Shown: positions 9,355 to 18,035, numbered from the stretch's first letter. The stretch is DNA of 64,000 bases from G963666705 sp963666705 (GCA_963666705.2 CAXXKO010000014.1:1-64000), one strand, 5' to 3'. Translations and numbers: made by a program. Notes: generated by a model not told the origin, from the sequence alone.

Positions 9355-9705
9355 TCATATCCGCGGGAGGTAAACTCCAGTGAGCCGCAAGCGTTTTAGA
9401 ACGATCACGAAGTAGCGTCTCGCGCCTCCTTTCCGGGAGATCATTCCACCCAGGCCGGCCCACAGCCAGCGGGTCCAGCGGGCCACGTACCGCCAGAGCC
9501 GGCGGCCGCCGGCTCCTTGCTCATGAAGCCGGCGAGCACGCGCCAGCCGGCGCCGCAAGCTTTCGGCCGAGGGCCGCAATCCGCGTGCCGGATGGAACCG
9601 GTATCCCAGAAAATCAAAGCCTCTTTCGATGCGACCGACGAAGTGCTTTTGCCGATGGTGAAGCCGCAGACCAAGGGAGGCGGTCACATGCATGACCTCC
9701 CGGAT
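9355..9705 (-). pseudogene. Reverse transcriptase C-terminal fragment (group II intron-like)
   Basis: The fragment reads LGLRLHHRQKHFVGRIERGF, then DFLGYRFHPARGL, then RRLARARRLHEQG and a C terminus WTRWLWAGLGG. The K.FVGRI..GFDFLGY.F motif is the end of the polymerase/thumb part of bacterial reverse transcriptases of group II intron type. The catalytic YADD region is absent. Upstream the frame is replaced by repeat B (from 9706). No intron domain V or VI hairpin was recognised nearby. Whether it came from a mobile intron or a domesticated reverse transcriptase cannot be told from this piece. Confidence 0.75.
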
Positions 9706-9826
9706 GGCCAAGACTTTCGGACAGCGTCGAGGTCCGCTTCCGATGCGCCGCATCGCTGCGTGAACCTCTCCTTGCCGAAAGACTTGGACAAGCGTCTCAA
9801 TGGGTTCCTATCACCGCAGCTTGGTA
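9706..9826. repeat. Structured repeat family B, right half (copy c)
   Basis: Arm 2 and right terminus only: CCAAGACTTTCGGACAGCG, hairpin CGATGCGCCGCATCG, CCGAAAGACTTGGACAA, then TGGGTTCCTATCACCGCAGC. It replaces the 5' part of the reverse transcriptase remnant. The left half is missing. Confidence 0.8.
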
Positions 9827-9899
9827 TGAGCCAACAGGCTATATGCATGATGCGATATGCTCCGTCGCGGGTCCAATGCCAGGCGAAAGGAGCGCACCA

Positions 9900-10724
9900 A
9901 TGTTCGTTTACACACTCGAAGATGTGGAAGCTGCAGGAAGACTTAAGGTCCAGCACGGCGGCGGCGTCCGCTCGGCGCGCTACCTGACCGCGGCTGATGG
10001 CATGGGTTTTTCACTGCATCTCAACGTCAGCCACGCTCTGCCGCCGATTGGACTCTGGTACAAGAACCATTGGGAGGCCAACTACGTTTTTGCCGGGGAA
10101 GTGCAGATCGTGGACCAGGCGTCTGGCGAGGTCGTGCCGGTCGGCGCCGGCGAGGCCTACCAGGTGGGGCCCAAGGACCGCCATACCTTTGGAGTGAAAG
10201 ACGAGGCCAGTCATATCAGCGTCTTCAGTCCGCCATTGAGCGGCGATGAGGCTCACGATGAAGACGGTGCCTACGCTGCAAACGGCCCGGTGCCGCCCAA
10301 CGACGGCCGCATGTTTGTGCGCAGTGCCGAACAATTGCGCCAGGCGGGTCGCGAAATGGTTGTTGCGAACGGCAATGCGCGAAGCATTCGCATGATCGCG
10401 GCAACCGATGAAATCGGTTTCAGCCTCTCCGACGTTCGCCTCAAAGCGAGTGCTGCCGCCGAACTTTGGTACAAACATCACTGGGAAGCGAACTTTATTA
10501 TTTCAGGCAGCGGAAAAGTGGAAAATCTAAACACCGGTGAAACTTGGAAGCTCGAGCCTGAGACACTCTACTGCGTCGGTCCCAAAGACCGCCACCGCCT
10601 CAGTGCTGTTACAGACCTCCACCTGTTGAGCGTCTTCTGCCCACCGCTGCTTGGCAACGAATATCACGATGCAGATGGCGCCCTGGCGGCGAGTGGCCCC
10701 GTGCCCCCGGGGCCGGTCGGTTAG
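9900..10724 (+). CDS. Tandem ectoine-synthase-like (EctC) double cupin
   Basis: 274 residues containing two EctC-like cupin domains, about 20-130 and 155-270. Each has the EctC signatures: GMGFSLH or EIGFSLS, WYKNHWEANY or WYKHHWEANF, GPKDRHTF or GPKDRHRL, and FSPPLSGDEAHDEDGAY or FCPPLLGNEYHDADGAL. Classical ectoine synthase is a single domain of about 130 residues that binds iron through Glu, Tyr and His. The matching residues appear in both halves (Glu59, Tyr87, His95 and Glu196, Tyr224, His232). No ectA or ectB is nearby, so ectoine synthesis is not implied; a related cyclisation or dehydration on another substrate is possible. The start is placed at 9900, after GAAAGGAGCG, rather than at the longer 9843 frame. 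It lies in the 7.45-kb element, downstream of the RiPP precursor. Confidence 0.85.
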   Translation: MFVYTLEDVEAAGRLKVQHGGGVRSARYLTAADGMGFSLHLNVSHALPPIGLWYKNHWEANYVFAGEVQIVDQASGEVVPVGAGEAYQVGPKDRHTFGVKDEASHISVFSPPLSGDEAHDEDGAYAANGPVPPNDGRMFVRSAEQLRQAGREMVVANGNARSIRMIAATDEIGFSLSDVRLKASAAAELWYKHHWEANFIISGSGKVENLNTGETWKLEPETLYCVGPKDRHRLSAVTDLHLLSVFCPPLLGNEYHDADGALAASGPVPPGPVG

Positions 10725-10923
10725 CGGCACATGCCTACAGGCTAGAGACCAATCGGCAATTGCCTTTGGAAGCGCCAATGTGCTTTGGAAGTTCGCCAGA
10801 TTGTCGGCCAGCGCAAGTGTCGCGAGTGGGTCATGAGCAGCCGATTGGGCGGTGTCGGCATGGCGCGCCGTTTACTCTATATGTAGTGGGTGTCTGGCTT
10901 AACCGGATAGGCACGGATAAAGC

Positions 10924-11442
10924 TATTGATACGAGGATCCCGGCCCTACGGCGACGAAGCATGCTCAACCGAAATTTCCCGGATGGCGCTTCATTGGCAG
11001 CCCGAAAGGCTCGAGTGCAGGCCTGTATTGGTGAGGTCGCCAGCGACGATCTCGATCGCCTTCGATTGCTGGAAAAGCTCATGCGCGGTTGACGATGTCC
11101 TTTTGCCACCTTCCGGCCAGGAACACCCGTTCCGAGCGGCCCCGCAGGTAAACGGCAATACGTCACGCCGATGTCACCCGCCCCGTCACCTGTATTCCCC
11201 CACTCGATTTGTCGTTTTTCCCCCCAGACGTCGATGTTATGACTCGATTTGCAACATAAGAACACGGGGACAGAAAACGTCCAAGAGACCAGCCTAACAA
11301 CATCCTTCCGAGGCCCCGAGGACCATAGCTCCCGCCTATCGAAACCAGAGGCGGTTGATATTTCCGTCTGCCGGCTCGAGATCGAAGAATGGCTTGCACC
11401 GGAAAAGCAATCGGGAAATTTGAAGTTTCACAGGAGAAAGGC
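10924..11442. other. Region between the 7.45-kb element and the P460 genes
   Basis: About 520 bases. It holds one short open frame (10962-11092, listed separately) and otherwise nothing recognised. The part next to the P460 gene (about 11160-11440) is likely its leader and promoter, but I see no clear -35/-10 pair or operator. Confidence 0.4.
10962..11092 (+). CDS. Small unrecognised protein or fragment
   Basis: About 43 residues starting MLNRNFPDGASLAARKARVQ and ending LRLLEKLMRG. It is helical and charged, with no family I recognise. It may be the 3' remnant of a gene disrupted when the neighbouring element inserted, or a chance frame. No clear ribosome binding site precedes it. Confidence 0.25.
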
Positions 11443-12094
11443 ATGCCTCGAAGCGCAGTTGCACGGAAACTCACACGGATTATCACGGTGCCCGGCGCCT
11501 CGGCCGCCGTTGCGGCCTTCGTCGCGTTCGCGGTCCTTGCAACCGGTCCCTGGCCGGCCGCCGCCCAGGACCAGCCATACGTGCCGGCATTCACCAACGA
11601 CAAGATGCTGAAGATTCCGGAGGGCAAAATCTGGCGCGAATGGATCTTCGTCGGTTCACTGGTTACACCGAACGCGTTGAACGACGGACAGGCGCCGTTC
11701 CCGGAACACCACATGGTCTACATCGACCCGGTGAGCTGGGCGTATTACAAGGAGACCGGCGAGTTCCGCGAGGGCGCGGTCCTTGCCAAGGAACTGGCCC
11801 GTGTCCGCGCGCCGGACGGCGCGAACGAAGACGGCTCGACCGACGAGGTCAGCGGCACGGGCTACTTCATGAGCGATTTTTCCGGGTTGGAGATCACCAT
11901 CAAGAGCAAGGAGCTCTATCCCGACGAGCCTGGAAACTGGGGCGTATTATACATTCGGTCACCAGCCCGAACCTTATAACGCCACCGCCGTGAGACAGCC
12001 GGCCGAGGCCTGCAATGCCTGTCATGAAGTGTCGGCAGAGGAGGACTTCGTTTTCACCCAGTTCTACCCGGTCCTGCGCGCGGCGAAACCATAG
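11443..12094 (+). CDS. Cytochrome P460 family protein, one apparent frameshift
   Basis: A periplasmic haem protein of the cytochrome P460 type (hydroxylamine oxidation or NO handling in characterised members). Residues 1-44 form a signal peptide ending AAAQ. The mature part has WREWIFVGSLVTPNALNDG, HHMVYIDPVSWAYYKETG and FREGAVLAKELARV. The frame as written stops at 11979. One base missing from the G run near 11940 separates NWG from AYYTFGHQPEPYN and the haem site CNACHEVSAEEDFVF, ending at 12094. With that base restored the protein is complete and of normal length. The start at 11443 follows AGGAGAAAGG. It probably forms one transcription unit with the P460 gene at 12177. Confidence 0.8.
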
Positions 12095-12176
12095 ATCCGG
12101 CCGCGGCCATTCGAGTGCGGGCCGCGGGTCCATGCGCATGCGCATTCCGCGGCGACCCCGATCGAGAGGCGACACC

Positions 12177-12737
12177 GTGAAGTACTTGCTCCTATTGGCC
12201 GCAATTGTCGTGCTGCCGACGGCACTCGGATCTCAGCCCGTCCTGGGCCAATCGCCGGGCGCCTTTTCACCCTATGTCGACGCCGACGGGGCGATCAGCA
12301 TCCCGCCCGACTTTCGAGAATGGGCGTACCTCGGTGCCTGGTCCGTCGCTGGCGACGACGAGGCGGGAGGGGCGGCCGAGCTCCATGTGGTGTACACGCA
12401 ACCCGAATCCATCGAAGCCTATCGGCGGACGGGGGAATTCCAGGATGGCGCGGTGCTCGTAAAGGAATTGTTCGGGACCGATACCGACGACATGACGACC
12501 GGCCGCGTGAGTTGGGCCAAGCGTGTTACGGGCTGGTTCATCATGATCAAGGACCGCGAGGGCCGCTTCCAGGGCAGTGGCCTTTGGGGAGACGGTTGGG
12601 GCTGGGCGCTTTTAAGTGCCGACGATCCGGCCACGACGGTCACCGAGGACTACAGGGCCGAGTGCATCCCCTGCCATGTCCCCGCAAAAATGGACGACTG
12701 GGTCTACGTTCGCGGCTACCCGGCGCTGCACGAGTAG
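12177..12737 (+). CDS. Cytochrome P460 family protein
   Basis: 186 residues from a GTG start (VKYLLLLAAIVVLPTALGS) preceded by GAGAGGCG; a signal peptide ends near VLGQ. Conserved P460 blocks are DFREWAYLGAWSVAGD, ELHVVYTQPESIEAYRRTG, FQDGAVLVKEL and the C-terminal haem c site CIPCHVPAKMDDWVYVRGYP. The product would be exported and bind haem through the CxxCH. It lies 82 bp after the previous P460 gene and is a diverged paralogue of it. The clustering of three P460 genes suggests response to reactive nitrogen or ammonia oxidation intermediates. This is inferred from the family, since no nitrification genes are visible here. Confidence 0.88.
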   Translation: MKYLLLLAAIVVLPTALGSQPVLGQSPGAFSPYVDADGAISIPPDFREWAYLGAWSVAGDDEAGGAAELHVVYTQPESIEAYRRTGEFQDGAVLVKELFGTDTDDMTTGRVSWAKRVTGWFIMIKDREGRFQGSGLWGDGWGWALLSADDPATTVTEDYRAECIPCHVPAKMDDWVYVRGYPALHE

Positions 12738-12813
12738 CGATCGTCGTCGTCCCGCCGACGGCCTCCCGGGCGGGAAGGACGGCCGCGTCCCGGCCACGAC
12801 AAGAACGAAAGCG

Positions 12814-13731
12814 GTGGACGTGACCCGATCAACCAGGGAAACGCAGACCGAAACCGGCGCGCGCCCCTGGCTCGGCGGCGCGTTCGCGCTGCTCTCGGCG
12901 GTGACCATCAGCCTGACCCTGGTGCTGGTGCGCATCACCTACGACGCGGGCGCGGGCGCCCTCGCCGTCAACACCACGCGGTCCGTCGCATTCGTGGCCT
13001 TCCTTTACGCCTTCTTGCGGTTGAGCGGGCGGCCGGCCGGCCTGCCGGCGGGGCCGCGCCTCACGACCTGGATGCTGGGCGTCCTCATGTGCGTCGAGCT
13101 CTACGGCCTCTTCGCCGCCGTCCAATTCATCTCCGTGAGCCTGGCGGCGCTGATCTTCTATACCTACCCCATGCTCATCCTGCTCATCACGCGCGTGACG
13201 GCGGGTGAGCCGATCACGCCGCTGCGCATCGCCGCGCTGGCGACGGCTTTCGCCGGCCTGGCGCTGGTGCTCCAGGCCCCGGGGGAAGCGCCGGACTGGC
13301 GCGGCCTCGCCTGGGCCTCGGCCGCCACCATCGCCTTCGCCGGCGTCGTCATCCTGAGCGAGCGCACCCTCCGGGGCCGCGACAGCCGGGTGGTCACATT
13401 CCACATGATCCTGGCGGCGGCGGCGATCCTGGTGGGGGCGAGTGCCCTCTTCTGGCCCCTGAGCTGGCCCCTGGAGCTTGGCGGCTGGCTCGCGCTGGCC
13501 GCCGCCAGCGTGACCTTCGCCATCGCCACCATGAGCCTCTTCGCCGCCGTGCAGGCGATCGGGCCGCTGCGCACCGCCATCATCGACAACACCGCGCCGG
13601 TTTGGGCCATCGGCTTCGCCATGCTGCTTCTGGGCGAGAGCCTGGCGTCAGTCCAGTGGCTGGGCGCCGCCCTGGTGATCGGCGCCGTTTCCGCCTTGCA
13701 GCTCACCCTGTGGCGGCGGCGTGGGGCCTGA
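12814..13731 (+). CDS. EamA/DMT-superfamily transporter
   Basis: About 305 residues with ten hydrophobic segments in two EamA halves, starting GGAFALLSAVTISLTLVLVR. The conserved YTYPMLILLITRV lies at the end of the first half and ERTLRGRD opens the linker to the second. It ends near LGESLASVQWLGAALVIGAV. The substrate is unknown. I chose the GTG at 12814; the frame is open further upstream but that part reads as antisense-like arginine/proline sequence overlapping the P460 gene. It is unrelated in detail to the transporter at 5695. It converges on der with a 39-bp gap. Confidence 0.85.
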   Translation: MDVTRSTRETQTETGARPWLGGAFALLSAVTISLTLVLVRITYDAGAGALAVNTTRSVAFVAFLYAFLRLSGRPAGLPAGPRLTTWMLGVLMCVELYGLFAAVQFISVSLAALIFYTYPMLILLITRVTAGEPITPLRIAALATAFAGLALVLQAPGEAPDWRGLAWASAATIAFAGVVILSERTLRGRDSRVVTFHMILAAAAILVGASALFWPLSWPLELGGWLALAAASVTFAIATMSLFAAVQAIGPLRTAIIDNTAPVWAIGFAMLLLGESLASVQWLGAALVIGAVSALQLTLWRRRGA

Positions 13732-13770
13732 TATCAGACGGCGATGAGCCCGACTCACCGCGGCTTGGTT

Positions 13771-15129
13771 TCAATCCTCCACGTAGGGATTGCGGCCCTT
13801 GCGGGCCCTGAGCCGGATCGGCACGCCCGGCAGGTCGAAATCCTCGCGCAGGGCGTTTACGAGGTAACGAACGTAGGAGTCCGGCAGGGCGCTCGGCAAA
13901 TTCACGAAGAGCGCGAAACTGGGCGGCCGGGCCTTGACCTGGGTGATGTAGCGCAAGCGGACCCGGCGCCCGGCCGCGAGCGGCGGGGGATGATGGGCCA
14001 GCACGCCCTCGAGCCAGCGGTTGAGCGGCCCGGTCGGAATGCGCTTGTTCCACAATTCCTCGGCCCGGAAGACGGCGGCCATGAGCCGGTCGAGCCCCTC
14101 GCCCTCTAGCGCCGAGACGGTCACGAAGGGGACGCCCTTCAATTGCGGCAGGGACGTCTCCAACCGGTCGCGCAGGCGATCGAGTGCATCGCCACGATCG
14201 CCCACCAGGTCCCATTTGTTGGCCGCGATGACGAGGGCGCGCCCTTCATCCTCGACCATGCGGGCAATGCTCAGCTCCTGCCTGTGCAGCATCTCGCGCG
14301 CGTCGAGCACGAGCACGACCAGGTTTGCGCGACGGATGGCACGCTCCGACTCCCGGGCCGAAAGGGTCTCGAGCTGATCGGTGACGCGGGCGCGGCGCCG
14401 CAACCCCGCTGTATCCACGAGGGTGATCGGGCGCCCGCCGTAGCTCCAGTCCAAGGGCACGGCGTCGCGCGTCAGGCCCGGCTCGGGGCCGGTGAGCATA
14501 CGCTCCTCGCCCACGAGTTGGTTGGCGAGGGTGGACTTGCCGACATTGGGCCGCCCGACGATGGCAAGCAGGATGCGACCGGGCGCCGCCTCGTCACCCC
14601 CCTCTGGGGGGGCGCCGTCGGCCGCCATCTCCTCTCGGCCGGCCAGCGGGGCGAGCACCTCATAGAGGTCGGCGAGCCCATCCCCGTTCATGGCCGAGAT
14701 CGGCACCGGGTCGCCGCAGCCGAGGCTGTAGGCCTCGTAGAAGCCCACCTCGCCGGTGTGGCTCTCACACTTGTTGGCCACCGCGATCACGGGACGATCG
14801 GTGCCGCGCAGGGCGTCGGCGAAATGCCGATCGAGTGGCGTGAGCCCGGCGCGCGCGTCGATCAGCAGCAGCACCACGTCGGCACCCTCGACCGCGCGTC
14901 CGGTCTGGGCCAGGGTGCGGGCCTCGAGCGAATCGCCGCCGCCTTCCTCGAGGCCGGCCGTATCGATGACGCGGAACTCGAGGTCGGCGATCCGCCCCTC
15001 CCCCTCGCGCCGGTCCCTGGTCACGCCGGGCGTATCGTGGACGACGGCCAGGCGGCGCCCGACCAGCCTGTTGAACAGGGTCGATTTCCCGACGTTCGGC
15101 CGTCCGACGATGGCGACCGTGAATGGCAT
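13771..15129 (-). CDS. der: Ribosome biogenesis GTPase Der (EngA)
   Basis: An essential GTPase needed for 50S subunit assembly. It has two tandem G domains: the first with GRPNVGKSTLFN near residue 8 and DTAGLEEGGG, the second with GRPNVGKSTLANQ near residue 185, VDTAGLRRRARV and ANKWD. A C-terminal KH-like domain ends RLRARKGRNPYVED. 452 residues, the usual length. The start is MPFTVAIVG at 15129. It is transcribed after bamB with a 13-bp gap; this YfgM-BamB-Der order is common in proteobacteria. Confidence 0.97.
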   Translation of the reverse strand: MPFTVAIVGRPNVGKSTLFNRLVGRRLAVVHDTPGVTRDRREGEGRIADLEFRVIDTAGLEEGGGDSLEARTLAQTGRAVEGADVVLLLIDARAGLTPLDRHFADALRGTDRPVIAVANKCESHTGEVGFYEAYSLGCGDPVPISAMNGDGLADLYEVLAPLAGREEMAADGAPPEGGDEAAPGRILLAIVGRPNVGKSTLANQLVGEERMLTGPEPGLTRDAVPLDWSYGGRPITLVDTAGLRRRARVTDQLETLSARESERAIRRANLVVLVLDAREMLHRQELSIARMVEDEGRALVIAANKWDLVGDRGDALDRLRDRLETSLPQLKGVPFVTVSALEGEGLDRLMAAVFRAEELWNKRIPTGPLNRWLEGVLAHHPPPLAAGRRVRLRYITQVKARPPSFALFVNLPSALPDSYVRYLVNALREDFDLPGVPIRLRARKGRNPYVED

Positions 15130-15142
15130 TTCGGCGGGTGCC

Positions 15143-16453
15143 CTAACGGAAGGCGATGAGGTCCGCGTCCTCGGTGAGGACGTAGAGCGTGTCGTCGGCC
15201 ACGATAGGCGTGATGGCGACGCCATCGGACAGCTCGACGATTCCGAGGACGCCGCCGTCATAGGGCGAGACAGAAATCATGTCGCCGTGGGAGCCGGCGA
15301 CGATGAGGCGGTCGCCAGCGAGGACCGGGCCAACCCAAAAGATCGGACCCTCCTTGTCCTCCTCGTCCTCATAGCGCGGCAAGGCGCGGATCCACCTGAT
15401 GCGGCCGTCCCGCCGCGAGAGGCACACGAGCTCGGCCGCGTTCGTGAGCACGAACAGGAAGTCGCCGGCCGCCCACGGCGTCTCGACCCCGGCGATCGAC
15501 TTGTCCCAGACGCGAATACCGGTCCGTTGGTCGATCGCCACCATGCGCCCGCTGTGGCTGATGGCGAAGACCCACTCGCGGTCGATCACGGGGTTGCCGC
15601 GTATGTCGGCGAGCGCCGACACCGCATCCGCGCGCCGGACGGAGGCCAGCGAATCCGACCAAACCTCGCGACCGTTCTCGACCCGGAGGGCCACGAGCTC
15701 GCCCGAGGAGTATGGCACCACCACCATCCCCGCTTCGACGGCGACGCTGCCGCTGCCGAGGAGGGCGGCTGTCTCCGTGATTCCCGAATGGGACCAGAGC
15801 TTGCGCCCATCGTCGGCGGCGAGCACATGGAGCTGATTGTCCACAGTGACCGCGAACACGCGCCCAGCCGTGACCGTCGGGCCGTTACGCATGGGTGACG
15901 GCAGCAGTTGACGCCACAGCTCGCTCCCCGTGGCGCCGTCGAGCGCGACGACCTGCGCGGCGCCGGTGGAGACGAAGAGCGTGCCGCCATAGAAGGCGAC
16001 GCCGCCCCCGATCACGCCTTCGTCCTCGTCCTCGGGCACGGTTTCCACGGCCCAGAGTCGCGAGCCATTGCCGGCGTCGAAGGCGCGGACTTCACCCTCG
16101 GTATCCATCGTGAATATCCGTCCCTCGGCGATCACCGGCTGGGCGGTCAGCCGCTCCCAGTCGCTCGAACCGCGGCCGGCGTTCGCGCTCCACAGACGGC
16201 CCGGCGCGTCGCCGAGGGCGAGATGATGCATGGCATGGTTGGCGTAGCCGCCCGGCTGGGGCCAGGCAAGGTTCGTCTCGGGCGGTGGCAGGCGGACGGC
16301 AAGGTCGGCGATCAGCGGATCCGGCGTCAGCTCGGTATCGTGCAGGAGAACGGGAATCCGCTCGCCGGCCAGGCGCTCCTCCTCGTCGCCGAAGATACTG
16401 TCGCAGCCGGGGAGCAGGAGCGCCAACAGGCACGCGACAAGGGCTGCACGCAT
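15143..16453 (-). CDS. bamB: Outer membrane assembly lipoprotein BamB
   Basis: 436 residues. A lipoprotein signal (LLALLLPGC, Cys at about 17) is followed by a PQQ-type beta-propeller with repeats such as GRIFTMDTEGEVRAFDAGNG, GTLFVSTGAAQVVALDGATG and WVFAISHSGRMVAIDQRTG. BamB is the scaffold component of the BAM complex that folds outer-membrane beta-barrels. The gene lies between the YfgM-like gene and der, as in many proteobacteria, which supports the assignment. Confidence 0.93.
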   Translation of the reverse strand: MRAALVACLLALLLPGCDSIFGDEEERLAGERIPVLLHDTELTPDPLIADLAVRLPPPETNLAWPQPGGYANHAMHHLALGDAPGRLWSANAGRGSSDWERLTAQPVIAEGRIFTMDTEGEVRAFDAGNGSRLWAVETVPEDEDEGVIGGGVAFYGGTLFVSTGAAQVVALDGATGSELWRQLLPSPMRNGPTVTAGRVFAVTVDNQLHVLAADDGRKLWSHSGITETAALLGSGSVAVEAGMVVVPYSSGELVALRVENGREVWSDSLASVRRADAVSALADIRGNPVIDREWVFAISHSGRMVAIDQRTGIRVWDKSIAGVETPWAAGDFLFVLTNAAELVCLSRRDGRIRWIRALPRYEDEEDKEGPIFWVGPVLAGDRLIVAGSHGDMISVSPYDGGVLGIVELSDGVAITPIVADDTLYVLTEDADLIAFR

Positions 16454-16474
16454 ATGGTCGGGCTCCGCGCGGCG

Positions 16475-17119
16475 TTATTCGCCGAGCACCGCCAAATGCT
16501 CGGCGGTCCGGGCACGCAGGCCGGGCGGCGCATTCGGGTCCGACGTCAGCGCCGTGAGGATCTCGCGGGCCTCGGCTTCGTCGCCGCCCGCCGCCGCGAG
16601 AAGCGCTGAAAGCTCGCCCGCCGTGTAGCGCCAGGGATTGTCCGCGGCCCGCAGGGGCGCGAGCCGGGCGGCAAGCGTCTGGGGGTCGGCCGTATCGAAG
16701 CTGTGCAATGCCAGGAGCAGCACCGCGAGATCGCGGTATGGGGCATCGAGGCTCGAATCGCCCGCCATGCGCTCGTAAATGACCAGCGCGCCGGCACCGT
16801 CGCCGGATTGGGCGCGCAGGGCCGCCTCCTCGAGGCCGGAAAGCGTGGCGTAACCGGCGCCCGCGTCCCGAGCCAGGGCGGCGAAGGCGGCGATGGCCTC
16901 CGCCGTCCTCTCACCTTCGGCCAGATCGCGGGCGACCATGAACCGCTCACCCTCCGCCTCGCGCTGGCCTTTCTGGTAGTCGCGCCAGAACACCGTCGCG
17001 GCCGTGACCAGGACGATCAGGACCGCGGCGCCGATGATGTAGTTGCCGTAGCGTTTCCAAAGCGCGAGCAGCCGATCGCGCTTCAAGTCATCGTCGACCT
17101 CGCGGAAGATATCCGCCAC
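16475..17119 (-). CDS. YfgM-like membrane-anchored TPR protein
   Basis: 214 residues. A short cytoplasmic N terminus (MADIFREVDDDLKRDRLLAL) precedes one transmembrane helix (YIIGAAVLIVLVTAATVFW). A periplasmic alpha-helical TPR-like domain follows, with YATLSGLEEAALRAQSGDG and ending RARTAEHLAVLGE. This architecture is that of YfgM, an ancillary SecYEG/periplasmic chaperone-associated protein. The gene starts the bamB-der transcription unit (21 bp to bamB). Confidence 0.85.
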   Translation of the reverse strand: MADIFREVDDDLKRDRLLALWKRYGNYIIGAAVLIVLVTAATVFWRDYQKGQREAEGERFMVARDLAEGERTAEAIAAFAALARDAGAGYATLSGLEEAALRAQSGDGAGALVIYERMAGDSSLDAPYRDLAVLLLALHSFDTADPQTLAARLAPLRAADNPWRYTAGELSALLAAAGGDEAEAREILTALTSDPNAPPGLRARTAEHLAVLGE

Positions 17120-17249
17120 TTCTTCTCCGGGGGCTGGGCAAAAGGGGCGTTAACATAGCCTGGGGTGGGGGTGAAGGCAAACGCCCGCGCACCGCGGATC
17201 CTCCGGGCCGATAGGCGCTCGTGTAACCTTGGCGCCGTGGGCGGGGCGG

Positions 17250-18035
17250 TCAGGGTGATGCGGCTTCGGCGGTCGCGACCGGGCCCAGATACGCCGCGAT
17301 CCGGCCATCGACATCCTCGGCCCGCTCATACTCGAGGCGCACCAGCCAGTCGCGCAGCACCGCCGTCGCCGTCAAGCTCTCGGCCTCGGAAAGCCCGTCG
17401 CGCCATTGCCCGGTCCGGCCGTGTCCGATGTGCCCGGTTTGCAGGCAGGTGCGCGGATCGACCAGGCGCCCGGCGATCTCCCGCGCCGCGGCGATCCCGC
17501 CTGCCTCCAGATCACGCATGACCGCGCGTGAGCGCTCGAGGCCCGTGTCCGCGTCGACCTCCGCGATCCGGTCCCGGTCGAGCGCGACGCCCATATGGTC
17601 GGCGATGCGCGCGATCTGGGCGCGCGGATCCGCCATCATGGTGTCGTAATTGACGAAGAGGCTGCCCCCGGCCGTCTCATAGCAATTGTACATCAAGAGG
17701 TTGCCGACCACGGCCAGGAGTGAATCGTCGAATGCCCGGTTCTCGAACCGCATGCGCGAGCACAGGCAGTCACGGGGATCGCGGATGGTGTATATGTTGG
17801 TTGCAGCGCCTTGGAGGATGAGCTCGAGAAGCACCGGACCCGGCTGATGGAGCTTGAGCACCACGTGCCCGGGAAACTCGGTCAGGTGCCGGTCCTCGAT
17901 ATAGGCATCCAGCGCGTCGCCCTCGCCGTAGAATCCGGCGACGGTCGGCAGCCCGGTCGCCTCGGCGATACGCCGGCAAACATTGTAGGACCAGGTCGAG
18001 CCGGACCGGGCCATACCGCTGCAACAGACCAGCAT
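17250..18035 (-). CDS. Sulfotransferase family protein
   Basis: 261 residues. The N terminus CCSGMARSGSTWSYNVCRR is the 5'-phosphosulfate-binding loop of PAPS-dependent sulfotransferases. IRDPRDCLCSRMRFE carries the 3'-phosphate-binding arginine and serine region, and LFVNYDTMMADP is also typical. The acceptor cannot be told. AGGAGGAG sits just before the ATG. It stands alone, divergent from the lipoprotein gene at 18168, with no PAPS synthesis genes nearby. Confidence 0.85.
   Translation of the reverse strand: MLVCCSGMARSGSTWSYNVCRRIAEATGLPTVAGFYGEGDALDAYIEDRHLTEFPGHVVLKLHQPGPVLLELILQGAATNIYTIRDPRDCLCSRMRFENRAFDDSLLAVVGNLLMYNCYETAGGSLFVNYDTMMADPRAQIARIADHMGVALDRDRIAEVDADTGLERSRAVMRDLEAGGIAAAREIAGRLVDPRTCLQTGHIGHGRTGQWRDGLSEAESLTATAVLRDWLVRLEYERAEDVDGRIAAYLGPVATAEAASP

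Larger units (their letters stand above)
3466..10915. mobile_element. 7.45-kb element with IS1595-type inverted ends and 8-bp target duplication
   Basis: The left end reads CGTTCCTATCCGGTTAATG; the right end read inward is CGTGCCTATCCGGTTAAGC. The similarity continues for about 90 bp (3466-3556 against the reverse complement of 10826-10915), at roughly 85% by eye. GATAAAGC lies immediately outside both ends (3458-3465 and 10916-10923), a perfect 8-bp duplication as expected for IS1595-type transposition. The internal IS1595 (7861-8935) shares the terminal CCTATCCGGTTAA. Cargo: a DMT transporter, an NHLP-type RiPP precursor and a tandem EctC-like cupin, plus nested IS256, MITEs and relics. No transposase other than the inner IS1595 one is visible to mobilise it. 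P460 genes lie on both sides, so it landed within a P460 cluster. Confidence 0.8.

Noticed and set aside
9900..10724. Ectoine biosynthesis locus
   Set aside because: Only EctC-like domains are present, duplicated, with no EctA, EctB or EctD and a different neighbourhood.
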